Positions 1 through 8,000 of a DNA stretch of 51,861 bases are shown here, one piece after another. The DNA is from CAZJBP01 sp964544115 (GTDB taxonomy: Bacteria > Verrucomicrobiota > Kiritimatiellia > UBA8416 > JADHWI01). Below the pieces are notes generated by a model. That model searched no databases. It was given only the letters and a program-made list of their open reading frames with translations, and had not been told where the DNA came from. Made by a program: the position numbers and the translations under genes. The stretch lies in NCBI GenBank assembly GCA_964544115.1, contig CAZJBP010000002.1, forward strand, positions 1-51,861. Direction: 5' to 3'. The number at the start of each line of letters is the position of its first letter. Within the stretch, counting starts at the first letter, position 1.

Positions 1-439
1 GCCGGCGGCCACGTTCGCCCACATCGACGCGACCACCGAGCTCTCGCGCCAGATTGCCGAGCTGGGCATCTACCCGGCCGTCGACCCACTGTCGTCCTCG
101 TCGAGCATGCTGGCGCCCGAGGTGGTGGGCGAGGAGCACTACCGGGTGGCCCGCGGCGTGCAGGAGATTCTGCAGCGCTACAAGGAGCTGCAGGACATCA
201 TTGCCATCCTGGGCATGGACGAGCTGTCGGCGGAGGACCGGCAGGTCGTCGAGCCATTCTTCGTCGCCGAGCAGTTCACGGGCATGACCGGCCGCTACGT
301 GGAGCTGGCGGACACCATCCGCTCGTTCAAGGACGTGCTCGAGGGGCGCTACGACCGCCTTCCCGAACAGGCGTTCTACATGGTCGGCGGCATCGAGGAT
401 GTTGTTGAGAAGGCGAAGAAGCTGGAGACGGCCCGATGA
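1..439 (+). CDS. atpD: ATP synthase F1 subunit beta (C-terminal part)
   Basis: This is the 3' end of a gene that enters from the left edge; the reading frame is open from base 2 and gives 145 residues to a TGA at 437-439. The segment begins with the AtpD-typical stretch HIDATTELSRQIAELGIYPA, followed by PAVDPLSSSSS. It then runs through the C-terminal helical domain (ARGVQEILQRYKELQDIIAI) to the usual end (PEQAFYMVGGIEDVVEKAKK). The beta subunit carries the catalytic nucleotide sites of F1, but the Walker A and catalytic glutamate regions lie outside the window. The stop overlaps the atpC start by four bases (ATGA), as expected for translational coupling in an atp operon. Confidence 0.97.
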   Translation, partial: PAATFAHIDATTELSRQIAELGIYPAVDPLSSSSSMLAPEVVGEEHYRVARGVQEILQRYKELQDIIAILGMDELSAEDRQVVEPFFVAEQFTGMTGRYVELADTIRSFKDVLEGRYDRLPEQAFYMVGGIEDVVEKAKKLETAR

Positions 440-777
440 GCGACGGGCGCTATCGCCTGGCCGTCCGCACACCCGAAGGGACGGCTTTTGACGGGGAGGT
501 GGCCAGCGTGGTGGTGCCGGGCCTGCAGGGCCGCTATGGCATCTTCCCCGGGCACGCGCCGATGCTCGGATCGGTTGCGGCGGGCATTCTCGAGGTGCGC
601 GCGGCCGAAGGCCTCCGCTGGTTCGTGGTCGGCGGCGGCTTCACCGAGGTGGGACAGGGGCAGGTGGAACTCCTGGTCGATGCGGCCCTCGCCGTTTCCG
701 GGCCGGACGCCGCGGAAGAGCGGCTTGAGGCCTACCTGCGCGATGCGGCCCTGCCGCCCACCGCGGTCCTGTCTTAG
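436..777 (+). CDS. atpC: ATP synthase F1 subunit epsilon
   Basis: The protein has 113 residues and starts at the ATG overlapping the atpD stop (ATGA). Residues 1-85 form the conserved beta-sandwich domain: LAVRTPEGTAFDGEVASVVV, then GRYGIFPGHAPML and the WFVVGGGFTEV strand. The family is usually 130-140 residues with a C-terminal helical hairpin that regulates ATP hydrolysis. Here the C-terminal part is short (about 25 residues, DAAEERLEAYLRDAAL), so the second regulatory helix appears reduced or absent. The subunit links the F1 head to the c-ring rotor at the inner membrane. It is the last gene of the visible atp operon; nadB begins 58 bases downstream. Confidence 0.95.
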   Translation: MSDGRYRLAVRTPEGTAFDGEVASVVVPGLQGRYGIFPGHAPMLGSVAAGILEVRAAEGLRWFVVGGGFTEVGQGQVELLVDAALAVSGPDAAEERLEAYLRDAALPPTAVLS

Positions 778-835
778 CTGCCTCTGAAATCGACATTGAC
801 CCCCGGCACTGTCGGTCCCAAAGTCCTTCACCGGC

Positions 836-2491
836 ATGAACGTTCTGGATTGCGACTACCTCGTGGTGGGCAGCGGCATCGGCGGGACGCTGTCCGCGCT
901 GAAGCTGGCCGAACTCGGGCGGGTGCTGGTCCTGACGAAGAAAGAGCGCGCCGAGAGCAACACCAACTACGCGCAGGGCGGCATCGCCTGCGTGGTGGCG
1001 GCTGACGATTCGCTGGAGCAGCACGTGGCCGACACGCTGCGCGCGGGCGATGGGGCGTGCGACGAGCGCGTGGTCCGCGACATTGTTGCCCGCGGGCCGG
1101 AGCGGATTGCCGAGCTGACGCGGCTGGGCATTGAGTTTGCCCACGGGGACGGCGCGGGCAGCGCGGGGTTTGACCTGGGCCAGGAGGGCGGGCATACGCG
1201 CCGGCGCGTGCTGCACGCCGGGGATATTACCGGCCGGCACATGGAGGCGGCCCTGCTGGCGCGGGCCGTCGCGCACCCGAACATCGTCATTCGCGAACAC
1301 ACGATGGTGATCGACCTGATCACCACCGGATGGCTGAACACCATGACGCCGAACGTGTCCCTGCTGGGCGCGGACGATCGCCGTGAGGACAACCGCGTCG
1401 CCGGCGTGTATGCGCTGGATCGGCTGACCGGCGAGATCTTCGCGGTGCGCACCCCGTACTGCGTTCTCGCCACCGGCGGGGGCGGCAAGGTGTACCTCTA
1501 CACCAGCAATCCCGACATCGCCACCGGCGATGGCGTGGCGATCGCGTGGCGGGCAGGGGTTCCGATCCGCAACATGGAGTTCATCCAGTTCCATCCCACA
1601 TGCCTGTACCACCCGCAGGCCAAGTCGTTCCTCATCAGCGAGGCCGTGCGCGGCGAAGGTGCCCAGCTGGTGGACTCGGAGGGCCGCCCGTTCATGGAGC
1701 GGTACGATGAGCGCGGTTCCCTGGCCTCGCGCGATGTCGTGGCGCGCGCCATCGACAGCGAGATGAAGCGCACCGGGGCTCCGTGCGTCTACCTCGACAT
1801 CCGGGACAAGTCGGTGCGCTTTCTTCGCAGCCGCTTCCCCACGATCTATGACACCTGCCGCCGGTTTGGAATCGACATGGCGAAAGACCTGGTTCCGGTC
1901 GTCCCCGCCGCTCACTACTTCTGCGGCGGCGTGGAGGCCCGGATCGACGGGACGACGGCCCTGCCCGGGCTGATGGCGGTCGGGGAGGTGTCCTGCACCG
2001 GCCTGCACGGGGCCAACCGTCTGGCCAGCAACAGCCTACTGGAAGCCGTCGTGTGCGCGCACGAAATGGCGCAAGCCATGCGGGGCCGCCGGCCGCCGGC
2101 GGACTTTCCGAAGGTGAAGATTCCCGACTGGCAAAGCGAGGCGGCGGTACCCAGCGACGAACTGGTGGTCGTCGAGCACAACTGGAACGAGGTCCGCACC
2201 TGCATGTGGGACTACGTCGGCATCGTGCGCACGGACAAGCGACTGGAGCGGGCGTCCAGGCGCATCCACAACCTGCGCAGCGAGATCCGAGAGTATTACC
2301 TGCGGTACCTGGTGACCGCCGACGTGCTGGAACTCCGCAACATCGCCACCGTCGGAGAATTGATCGTGCGCTCGGCGCGCCAGCGTCGCGAGAGTCGCGG
2401 GCTGCACTACACTCTTGACTGCCCAGGGAAGCTCGCCGGAACGCCCGTCGACACCGTCATTCACGACCCGGTCGGCGGCCACGAGAACTGA
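836..2491 (+). CDS. nadB: L-aspartate oxidase
   Basis: NadB is a cytosolic flavoenzyme that oxidises L-aspartate to iminoaspartate, the first step of de novo NAD synthesis; NadA then condenses the product with dihydroxyacetone phosphate. The 551-residue length is typical. An N-terminal FAD dinucleotide motif (VVGSGIGG, residues 10-17) is followed by NTNYAQGGIA, the HAGD segment, GGGGKVYLYTSNP, EFIQFHPT, EAVRGEGAQLV, HYFCGG and GLHGANRLASNSLLE, all characteristic of the fumarate reductase/NadB flavoprotein family. The C-terminal region (residues about 430-520) is the helical domain of this family. The HxxR and ASNSLLE features favour NadB over succinate dehydrogenase. The ATG at 836 gives the family-typical N terminus. 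No nadA or nadC lies in the window. Confidence 0.95.
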   Translation: MNVLDCDYLVVGSGIGGTLSALKLAELGRVLVLTKKERAESNTNYAQGGIACVVAADDSLEQHVADTLRAGDGACDERVVRDIVARGPERIAELTRLGIEFAHGDGAGSAGFDLGQEGGHTRRRVLHAGDITGRHMEAALLARAVAHPNIVIREHTMVIDLITTGWLNTMTPNVSLLGADDRREDNRVAGVYALDRLTGEIFAVRTPYCVLATGGGGKVYLYTSNPDIATGDGVAIAWRAGVPIRNMEFIQFHPTCLYHPQAKSFLISEAVRGEGAQLVDSEGRPFMERYDERGSLASRDVVARAIDSEMKRTGAPCVYLDIRDKSVRFLRSRFPTIYDTCRRFGIDMAKDLVPVVPAAHYFCGGVEARIDGTTALPGLMAVGEVSCTGLHGANRLASNSLLEAVVCAHEMAQAMRGRRPPADFPKVKIPDWQSEAAVPSDELVVVEHNWNEVRTCMWDYVGIVRTDKRLERASRRIHNLRSEIREYYLRYLVTADVLELRNIATVGELIVRSARQRRESRGLHYTLDCPGKLAGTPVDTVIHDPVGGHEN

Positions 2492-2899
2492 CGATTCTCC
2501 TCTCTCGTCCGTCAAAGTCTCCCCGCCGCTACGCGTCTCCTTGCCCAAGAGTTCCGTTTCCGCATTTCAACGATGTCCATTATGATCTGCATATGGATAC
2601 AGCGGCCGCGGTGTCTATATGTAGATATCATGGCGTGAGACGACGAGGGGTGCAGTGTCTCACGGTTGGCGGCGTGAGACGGTCGGATGGAGCATTCTGG
2701 GGGGGGTGTCAGGGCTTGTTGCGCGGCACCTGGGGTCCAAGCACTGAAATAGGCGCGGAAATGTATAGATTCGTAACAATCTTATGTTCAAGCACATGCG
2801 ATCTGTCGGTGATGGCGATCCATGCGATGGGCGGGGCTCACGCTCTCCGCCATCAGAAACGACGCATACATGGCACGCGGTCTGCGTCTGTGGGTGGGC
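2492..2899. other. Non-coding gap upstream of msrA with alternating inverted repeats
   Basis: About 400 bases have no supportable gene; open frames here lack homology-like features. The stretch 2575-2640 is AT-richer than its surroundings. Three copies of an 8-base motif alternate in orientation: CGTGAGAC at 2634-2641, GTCTCACG at 2657-2664 and CGTGAGAC at 2673-2680. The middle copy can pair with either neighbour, which would give two mutually exclusive hairpins. No known riboswitch was recognised and no uridine tract follows. A role as an msrA leader is possible but unproven. Confidence 0.5.
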
Positions 2900-3493
2900 A
2901 TGAACAAGCGCGCCGCATATTTCTATGCAGCGGCGGGGGTGCTGGCCGTCGTCTTGATGGGGTGTGTGGTCAAATCGGCTGTTTCCGGAGAGGGCGTGGG
3001 CGGAGGAGGTGTCATGACCGAGAAGGCGATGTTCGGGGCGGGCTGTTTCTGGGGGGTGGAGTCAACCTTTCAGGAGGTGTCCGGCGTGGTGACCACTGCG
3101 GTGGGATTCGCCGGTGGGCATGTTCCGGACCCATCGTACAAGCGGGTATGCCAGGGGGACACCGGGCACGCTGAGGTTATCCTGGTTGAGTTCGATCCGG
3201 CCAAGACCACCTACGAGAAGCTGCTGGACATCTTCTGGGAGAACCATGACCCCACTCAGGTCAATCGCCAGGGGCCGGACGTTGGAGACCAGTACCGTTC
3301 CGTTATCTTCACGTTCACGCCCGAGCAGAAACGCGCAGCCGAGGCGTCGCGGCAACGCCTGCAGGAGAAACTGGGCGCCCGCAAGAAGATCGCCACCCAG
3401 ATCGAGGACGCCGGTCCGTTCTATCAGGCCGAAGAGTATCACCAGCGCTACTTCTCCAAGCGCGGTATCGCCCCCACCTGCCATACGCGATAA
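2900..3493 (+). CDS. msrA: Peptide-methionine (S)-S-oxide reductase MsrA, probable lipoprotein form
   Basis: MsrA reduces the S-epimer of methionine sulfoxide in proteins. The catalytic motif GCFWG is at residues 48-52 of the form starting at 2900, followed by the family segments TAVGFAGG, GHAEVILVEFDP, FWENHDPTQVNRQGPDVGDQYRS and AEEYHQRYF. Starting at 2900, the protein has an N-terminal hydrophobic segment ending in a lipobox-like LMGC (residues 19-22), which suggests export and lipidation at Cys22. A second ATG at 3014, preceded by the strong ribosome-binding sequence GGAGGAGGT (3002-3010), would give the short cytosolic form that most MsrA proteins have. An upstream ATG at 2822 only adds non-conserved residues. 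It lies upstream of a Fur/PerR-type regulator, consistent with oxidative stress defence. Confidence 0.9.
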   Translation: MNKRAAYFYAAAGVLAVVLMGCVVKSAVSGEGVGGGGVMTEKAMFGAGCFWGVESTFQEVSGVVTTAVGFAGGHVPDPSYKRVCQGDTGHAEVILVEFDPAKTTYEKLLDIFWENHDPTQVNRQGPDVGDQYRSVIFTFTPEQKRAAEASRQRLQEKLGARKKIATQIEDAGPFYQAEEYHQRYFSKRGIAPTCHTR

Positions 3494-3504
3494 GCGTGGA
3501 TCCC

Positions 3505-3516
3505 TGTTAGCTAACA
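3505..3516. promoter_or_regulatory. Perfect 12-bp palindrome, candidate operator
   Basis: TGTTAGCTAACA is a perfect palindrome. It lies 12 bases after the msrA stop and upstream of the predicted promoter of the Fur-family gene. Position and symmetry suit a repressor site, but it does not match the canonical Fur or PerR box, and a single palindrome can arise by chance. Confidence 0.25.
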
Positions 3517-3544
3517 CTTCTGCCTTTTCTGCTGAGGATTGTTA

Positions 3545-3573
3545 TTGATGAACGTTTATTAATTGTCTATCCT
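3545..3573 (+). promoter_or_regulatory. Candidate sigma-70-type promoter for the Fur-family gene
   Basis: TTGATG (3545-3550) and TATCCT (3568-3573) are separated by 17 bases in an unusually AT-rich stretch, about 95 bases upstream of the TTG start at 3668. Both boxes are imperfect matches to the consensus. Confidence 0.35.
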
Positions 3574-3583
3574 TTTCCGCCCA

Positions 3584-3623
3584 AAGGGTTGGTCCACCCT
3601 TCATGGGGCTGTACGTTTTTTTT
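3584..3623 (+). terminator. Possible weak terminator after msrA
   Basis: A 6-bp stem, AAGGGT (3584-3589) with ACCCTT (3596-3601), is followed after 14 bases by a run of eight T residues (3616-3623). The distance between stem and T-run is longer than in a classical intrinsic terminator. It would lie in the 5' leader of the Fur-family gene if the upstream promoter is real. Confidence 0.25.
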
Positions 3624-3667
3624 AGGACCGAATGCGGCCATAGCATCGGCGGGGGAGCGGTGCGTTC

Positions 3668-4183
3668 TTGCAGAGCGTCCTGAAATCAAAGTGCCATGCA
3701 GCAGGGCTGCGGCTGACGCATCAACGCACGGCTATCTACGGCGACTTGGCCTCGCGATTTGACCACCCCGATGTGGAGACCCTCTTCCATGCCGCGCGCG
3801 TGAAGGTGCCTTCCTTGTCCGTGTTCGGTGTGTATCGGACGATGAACGCTTTCGAGGCAGCGGGACTTATTCGGCGGGTGGCAACGTGGGAGGGGCACGC
3901 CCGGTACGACGCGAATGTTGCCGCCCATGCGCATTTCCTTTGCGAGTCGTGCGGGCGAATCGACGACGTGGCGGTCGGAGGCATCGAGGCTCTGCGCCGG
4001 GCCGGAGCGGTGGCAACACATAGCCAGGTGCAGGACGTTGACGTAACGTTTCGCGGAACTTGTGTAGCGTGTGCCCGGGCGAGAGCAGAGCCGCAGGAGC
4101 CGTCACGAAGCGATTCTCGCCGAAGAGGTTCGCTGCGGTCTGGCGGGTGCAGCAGTCGGAAACGGTCGCAGGTTCGTGCTTGA
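3668..4183 (+). CDS. Fur/PerR-family metal-dependent transcriptional regulator
   Basis: The 171-residue protein has the Fur-family layout. An N-terminal winged helix (residues about 8-80: LRLTHQRTAIYGDL, FDHPDVETLFHAARVKVPSLS, VYRTMNAFEAAGLIRRV) precedes a metal-binding dimerisation domain (HAHFLCESCGRIDD). Two CxxC pairs, C92/C95 and C132/C135, form the structural zinc site. The start is TTG at 3668 with a GGGGGAG sequence about ten bases upstream. Beyond the second CxxC there is an unusual basic, serine-rich tail of about 30 residues (PSRSDSRRRGSLRSGG and beyond) that typical Fur and PerR proteins lack. The position next to msrA favours a PerR-like peroxide-sensing role over iron sensing, but sequence alone cannot decide between Fur, PerR and Zur. 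Confidence 0.85.
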   Translation: MQSVLKSKCHAAGLRLTHQRTAIYGDLASRFDHPDVETLFHAARVKVPSLSVFGVYRTMNAFEAAGLIRRVATWEGHARYDANVAAHAHFLCESCGRIDDVAVGGIEALRRAGAVATHSQVQDVDVTFRGTCVACARARAEPQEPSRSDSRRRGSLRSGGCSSRKRSQVRA

Positions 4184-4244
4184 ATCGCAACTGTAAGTAA
4201 GGTGGAACCCGATGTTTCGAGTCACACTTAGAAGGGAGCATCCC

Positions 4245-5039
4245 ATGCTGAAGCGAACCTCTGCGCCAGGTTTCGCCGTCTTGAAGTGCCGCTTACTTGC
4301 CTTGAGTGCGGTGGTCGGTTTCGGTCTGCCCGCGGCCGCCGCCAATCCGGACGGTCCGCTGCGGGTAGAGGTGATCGCGGCCTATAACCTCGTGGTCGAT
4401 TCGAATGTCGAGTCGCCCTCGACCTATGCGCCCAGGGCGGCCTACCTGGGGGCGAAGATATGGAACGACGGAGGGAACACGCTAACGAACGTAGTCGCTT
4501 ACATCGGCAACTACATTAATGGGGTTAGCGACACGCCGGGCACCTATCCCACAAACCGGCATTTGGCCTATCCGTCGATCGTGGGCCCGCTCACGAACGG
4601 CACGTTCGCGCTCACCCATGAAGGCGGCGACGCCGGCCTGGCTGATGCGACCCGCCCCCTCGGGCCGATTGCTCCGGGACATTACACGACGGTCTACTGG
4701 CTGATCAGCTACCCCAACGTCGACAAGTTCGGCCACGCGGTCTGGGGGCCCAGCGTCAAGCCCGACGATGACCTGTGGCTGGAATACGACGTCTGGGCGA
4801 AGGCTGTCAGCGCCGGCACGCCGCGGGAGGTCGTCCAGACGCGTCGCGTCACGATGCGCAACGAAATCTCAGCGATGGCGAACAAGATCCAGCCCAACGC
4901 GGCCAACAAAGTGCCGCAGGAATACAAGGATCTCCTGAACCTGTACGTGCCGACCTGGACTAACTCGGCGGCCGATGGAACGCCGGGCAGCCGCGTGACG
5001 GCCGAAGGCGTCTGGTACGACCTCGGTAACATCGGGTAG
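4245..5039 (+). CDS. Giant secreted SdrD-B repeat protein, N-terminal segment before an in-frame amber codon
   Basis: The best start is the ATG at 4245, preceded by GAAGGGAG (4231-4238). It begins with a Sec signal peptide (basic LKR, hydrophobic LLALSAVVGFGL, cleavage near AAAAN). The rest (264 residues) is a secreted domain without a recognised family. The frame closes at TAG (5037-5039) but continues at once in the same frame as GFDNDGDLVPDKNAW and on to 11327. Composition and style do not change across the stop, so both halves look like one gene of about 2360 codons. A single C-to-T change (CAG to TAG) would explain it. The alternatives are sequencing error, a true truncation, or readthrough. 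Confidence 0.8.
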   Translation: MLKRTSAPGFAVLKCRLLALSAVVGFGLPAAAANPDGPLRVEVIAAYNLVVDSNVESPSTYAPRAAYLGAKIWNDGGNTLTNVVAYIGNYINGVSDTPGTYPTNRHLAYPSIVGPLTNGTFALTHEGGDAGLADATRPLGPIAPGHYTTVYWLISYPNVDKFGHAVWGPSVKPDDDLWLEYDVWAKAVSAGTPREVVQTRRVTMRNEISAMANKIQPNAANKVPQEYKDLLNLYVPTWTNSAADGTPGSRVTAEGVWYDLGNIG

Positions 5040-8000
5040 GGCTTCGACAACGACGGCGACCTCGTGCCCGACAAGAACGCGTGGATGCAGCCGGTCGGTG
5101 ATGCAGGCGTGTTCGACTCCTCATGCTTCCGTCTGGTCCACACCTACGCGCTGGTGATCGTGAAACTCAAGACCGGTGGCGAGGACGTGCTGTACGCCGA
5201 GGACCAGCTCTACTTCCAGAACATTCCCGAGAACAACGGCGCCGTCGGCTGGGTGGGCTACGAGTTCGTGCCGCTGCGTGGCGGGTGCTCCAGCGGGCTG
5301 ACCCCGTACCAGGAAGTCGCCTCCGGGTTCGACAACGAGAAATTCAACGGCGACTACGGCGCGGTCCTCGGCGGAAACCTCAGCAGCGCGTCGTCTGCCG
5401 TGGAACTCGTGAAGAGCGCCGACGGCCTAACCGTCCGTCCCGGCGGCACGCTCTGGTACTCGCTGATGTACACGCCGACGCGCGCGACCTTCGCATCCGG
5501 CGTGCCGCTGATGCTGGGAGACCCCGCGGCGGGCGTGCCGGTGGTGATCCAGGATCGGATCCCCGACGGGACGGAGTACGTGGCCAACAGCGCCGCTGTC
5601 AGCAACGATCTGCCCCTTGGCGTCGGCGGTTACACCGTGCTCTACTCGACCAACAGCGCGGTCAGTTGGCAAAGCACCCAACCCTTGCCGGCTTCGGCGG
5701 TGACCGACCTGCAGTGGTGGCTAACCGACCAGTTGGCCGGCGGCACCACCGGTACCGTCCGCTTTGCCGTGACGGTCAACGCCCCCTTCAACGAGCCCGT
5801 TCCCGAAGTGTCCAACACCGGCTGCCTCAGCTTCGGCAACAACGAGTGCGACACGAACTCCATCGTCCGCACGCCGGTCCTGGGCACCAACGTGCTGGGC
5901 GACCTGGTGTTCAAGGACAACGGCGCAGGCAGCTTCTACGGTAACGGGACGAACAACGCCGGCGAGGCCGGGATCCCCAACATGACCGTCAGCGTCTACT
6001 ACGATGCCAACAGCAACGGCGTCGTCGACGCCGCCGATGTTCTGTTTGGCGTCACGAACACAGCGGCCAACGGCGGGTACCTGTTCGACGGCCTGCCCGA
6101 CGGCGCGTACGTCGTCGTGGTGGACACGGCCGATCCCGACCTGCCGTTCGGCTACTCGCCCACCACACCCATCACGCACGCCATCGCGCTCGACCCCCTT
6201 CACGCCACGACCGCCCCTGTCACCAACCTCGCCGCCGATTTCGGCTTCGCGCCGGCGCTGACGCTGGATAAGTCGCTGGTCGGTTCGGGGCCGGTCTACG
6301 AGGGCCGCCAGGCCACGTTCAGGCTGGCGGTCACCAACCAGTTCTTCGGTAACGGCAGCGGCTCGGGCAGTCCCATCACGGTCTTCGCGTGGCCGCGGGC
6401 ACTGGGACCCGACGACAACAAAAAGTGGACCAGTCGAGAGAACGCATACGGTGTCGAAGAGTTGGACAGTCTGTATGCGTCGACCGCGATCGCCGCCGCC
6501 GCCGACACACTGTCGGTGGCCAACTACCAGGTGGGTGTGCAGAGTGGATCGCCCACCCAGGTCGTGGTCGTGGTTCCCATCGACCTGACGTACACGGGGT
6601 ACGATACGAGTAAGACCCCGGGAAAATTCACCGTGGCGGTGGAGTACAGCGGCGTGGCGGTGACGTCCCGTGTCTACAACCTGCAGTTGCTGCCAAACGG
6701 GCCTTCCCAGTTGGAGATCGACATCACCAGTCGCAGAACGTGGCAGTGGTCGGACTTCAACTCGGCAACTTTACTGAACATCAATCTGATTGCCGATAAG
6801 GGATTGGACAAGCCGACCACTAGCCTGATGAAGCTCAACTCCGCCGGTTTCCGTATTAAGTCGTCGGTCCGCTACACATCGGCCACAGTCAGCAACACGC
6901 TCTATCCCGTCCCGCTGAATGACCGCTATGATGCAGACCTGTTGCGTTTCGTCTCCGCGACGCCGCCCGTGAACACGGCGACCACCGGCGGGGTGGCGCC
7001 GCTGGAGGGCGCGTTGTACTGGGACAACATCGGGCCGATCAAGCCGGGTGGAACGGGCGTGGTCTACGTCACGTTCGACGTGCTGCAGCCGCCGGGCAAC
7101 CTGTCCACGACGGTCACGAATGTGGCGATCGTCAACAGTGCGACCTTCAGCAATGGTATCCCGGCCAACGTGGCCACGGACCTGGTGTCGGTCGTTGTGC
7201 AGCCGACGGCGACCCTCGGCGACTACGTCTGGCGCGACGTTGACGCCGACGGCGCGCAGGACACCAACGAGGTCGGTATCGCCAATGTCAAGGTGGTGCT
7301 GACGCCGCCGGCCGGTTCGCCGGTCACCAACACGACCGACAGCGCCGGCCATTACCTCTTCACGGGCCTCACGGCCACAAACTACACCGTAACCGTCCTG
7401 ACCACCACGTTACCCTCGGCCACCTTCACGAACACGTATGACCGCGACGGCAACAAGAACAACCAGACGTCGGTCACGATCACCAACGTGCCCGGGTTGG
7501 GGCCTCGGGACGTGCTGACGGCCGATTTTGGGTACTCGCTCCCGTCGATCATCAGCGGGATCGTGTGGCACGACCTGGACCGCGATCACGCGACGGCGCC
7601 CGAGAGCGGCGAGGACCGGTTGTCCGGGGTCACGGTGGGGCTCTACACAACCGGTGGCGCGTTCATCGCGAACACCACCACCGACGTCAACGGTTACTTT
7701 AAGTTCACGGGCTCCTACGTCGGCCAGTACGAAGTCCGCGTCACGACCAACAGCGGGGCCATGGCGAGCAGCACGTGGACACGATCCTACGACACGGACG
7801 GCACCAACTCGGCCAACAAGGTCACTACGACCAGTATCGTGGCCGGCGGGTCGGCCACCGCCGACTTCAGCTACTACAAGACTGGCGCCTACACCATCGG
7901 CGACACCGTCTACTTCGATGTGGACGGCGATGGGACGCAGGACGCCGGTGAAGAGGGCATCCCCAACGTAACCGTTTACCTTTACGAGGACGCGAACGGC

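Noticed and set aside
641..2008. Long minus-strand open frame opposite nadB
   Set aside because: It mirrors nadB in a high-GC gene; composition is His/Arg/Gly-rich without family motifs. nadB has full family evidence.
2593..3174. Plus-strand open frame over the msrA 5' region
   Set aside because: It overlaps msrA in another frame and has no recognisable features.
5037..5039. Pyrrolysine or other recoding at the amber codon
   Set aside because: Several genes in the window end in TAG as a normal stop (propeller, NrfH, FAH-family), no insertion element was recognised downstream, and no pyl genes are present. Error or mutation is simpler.
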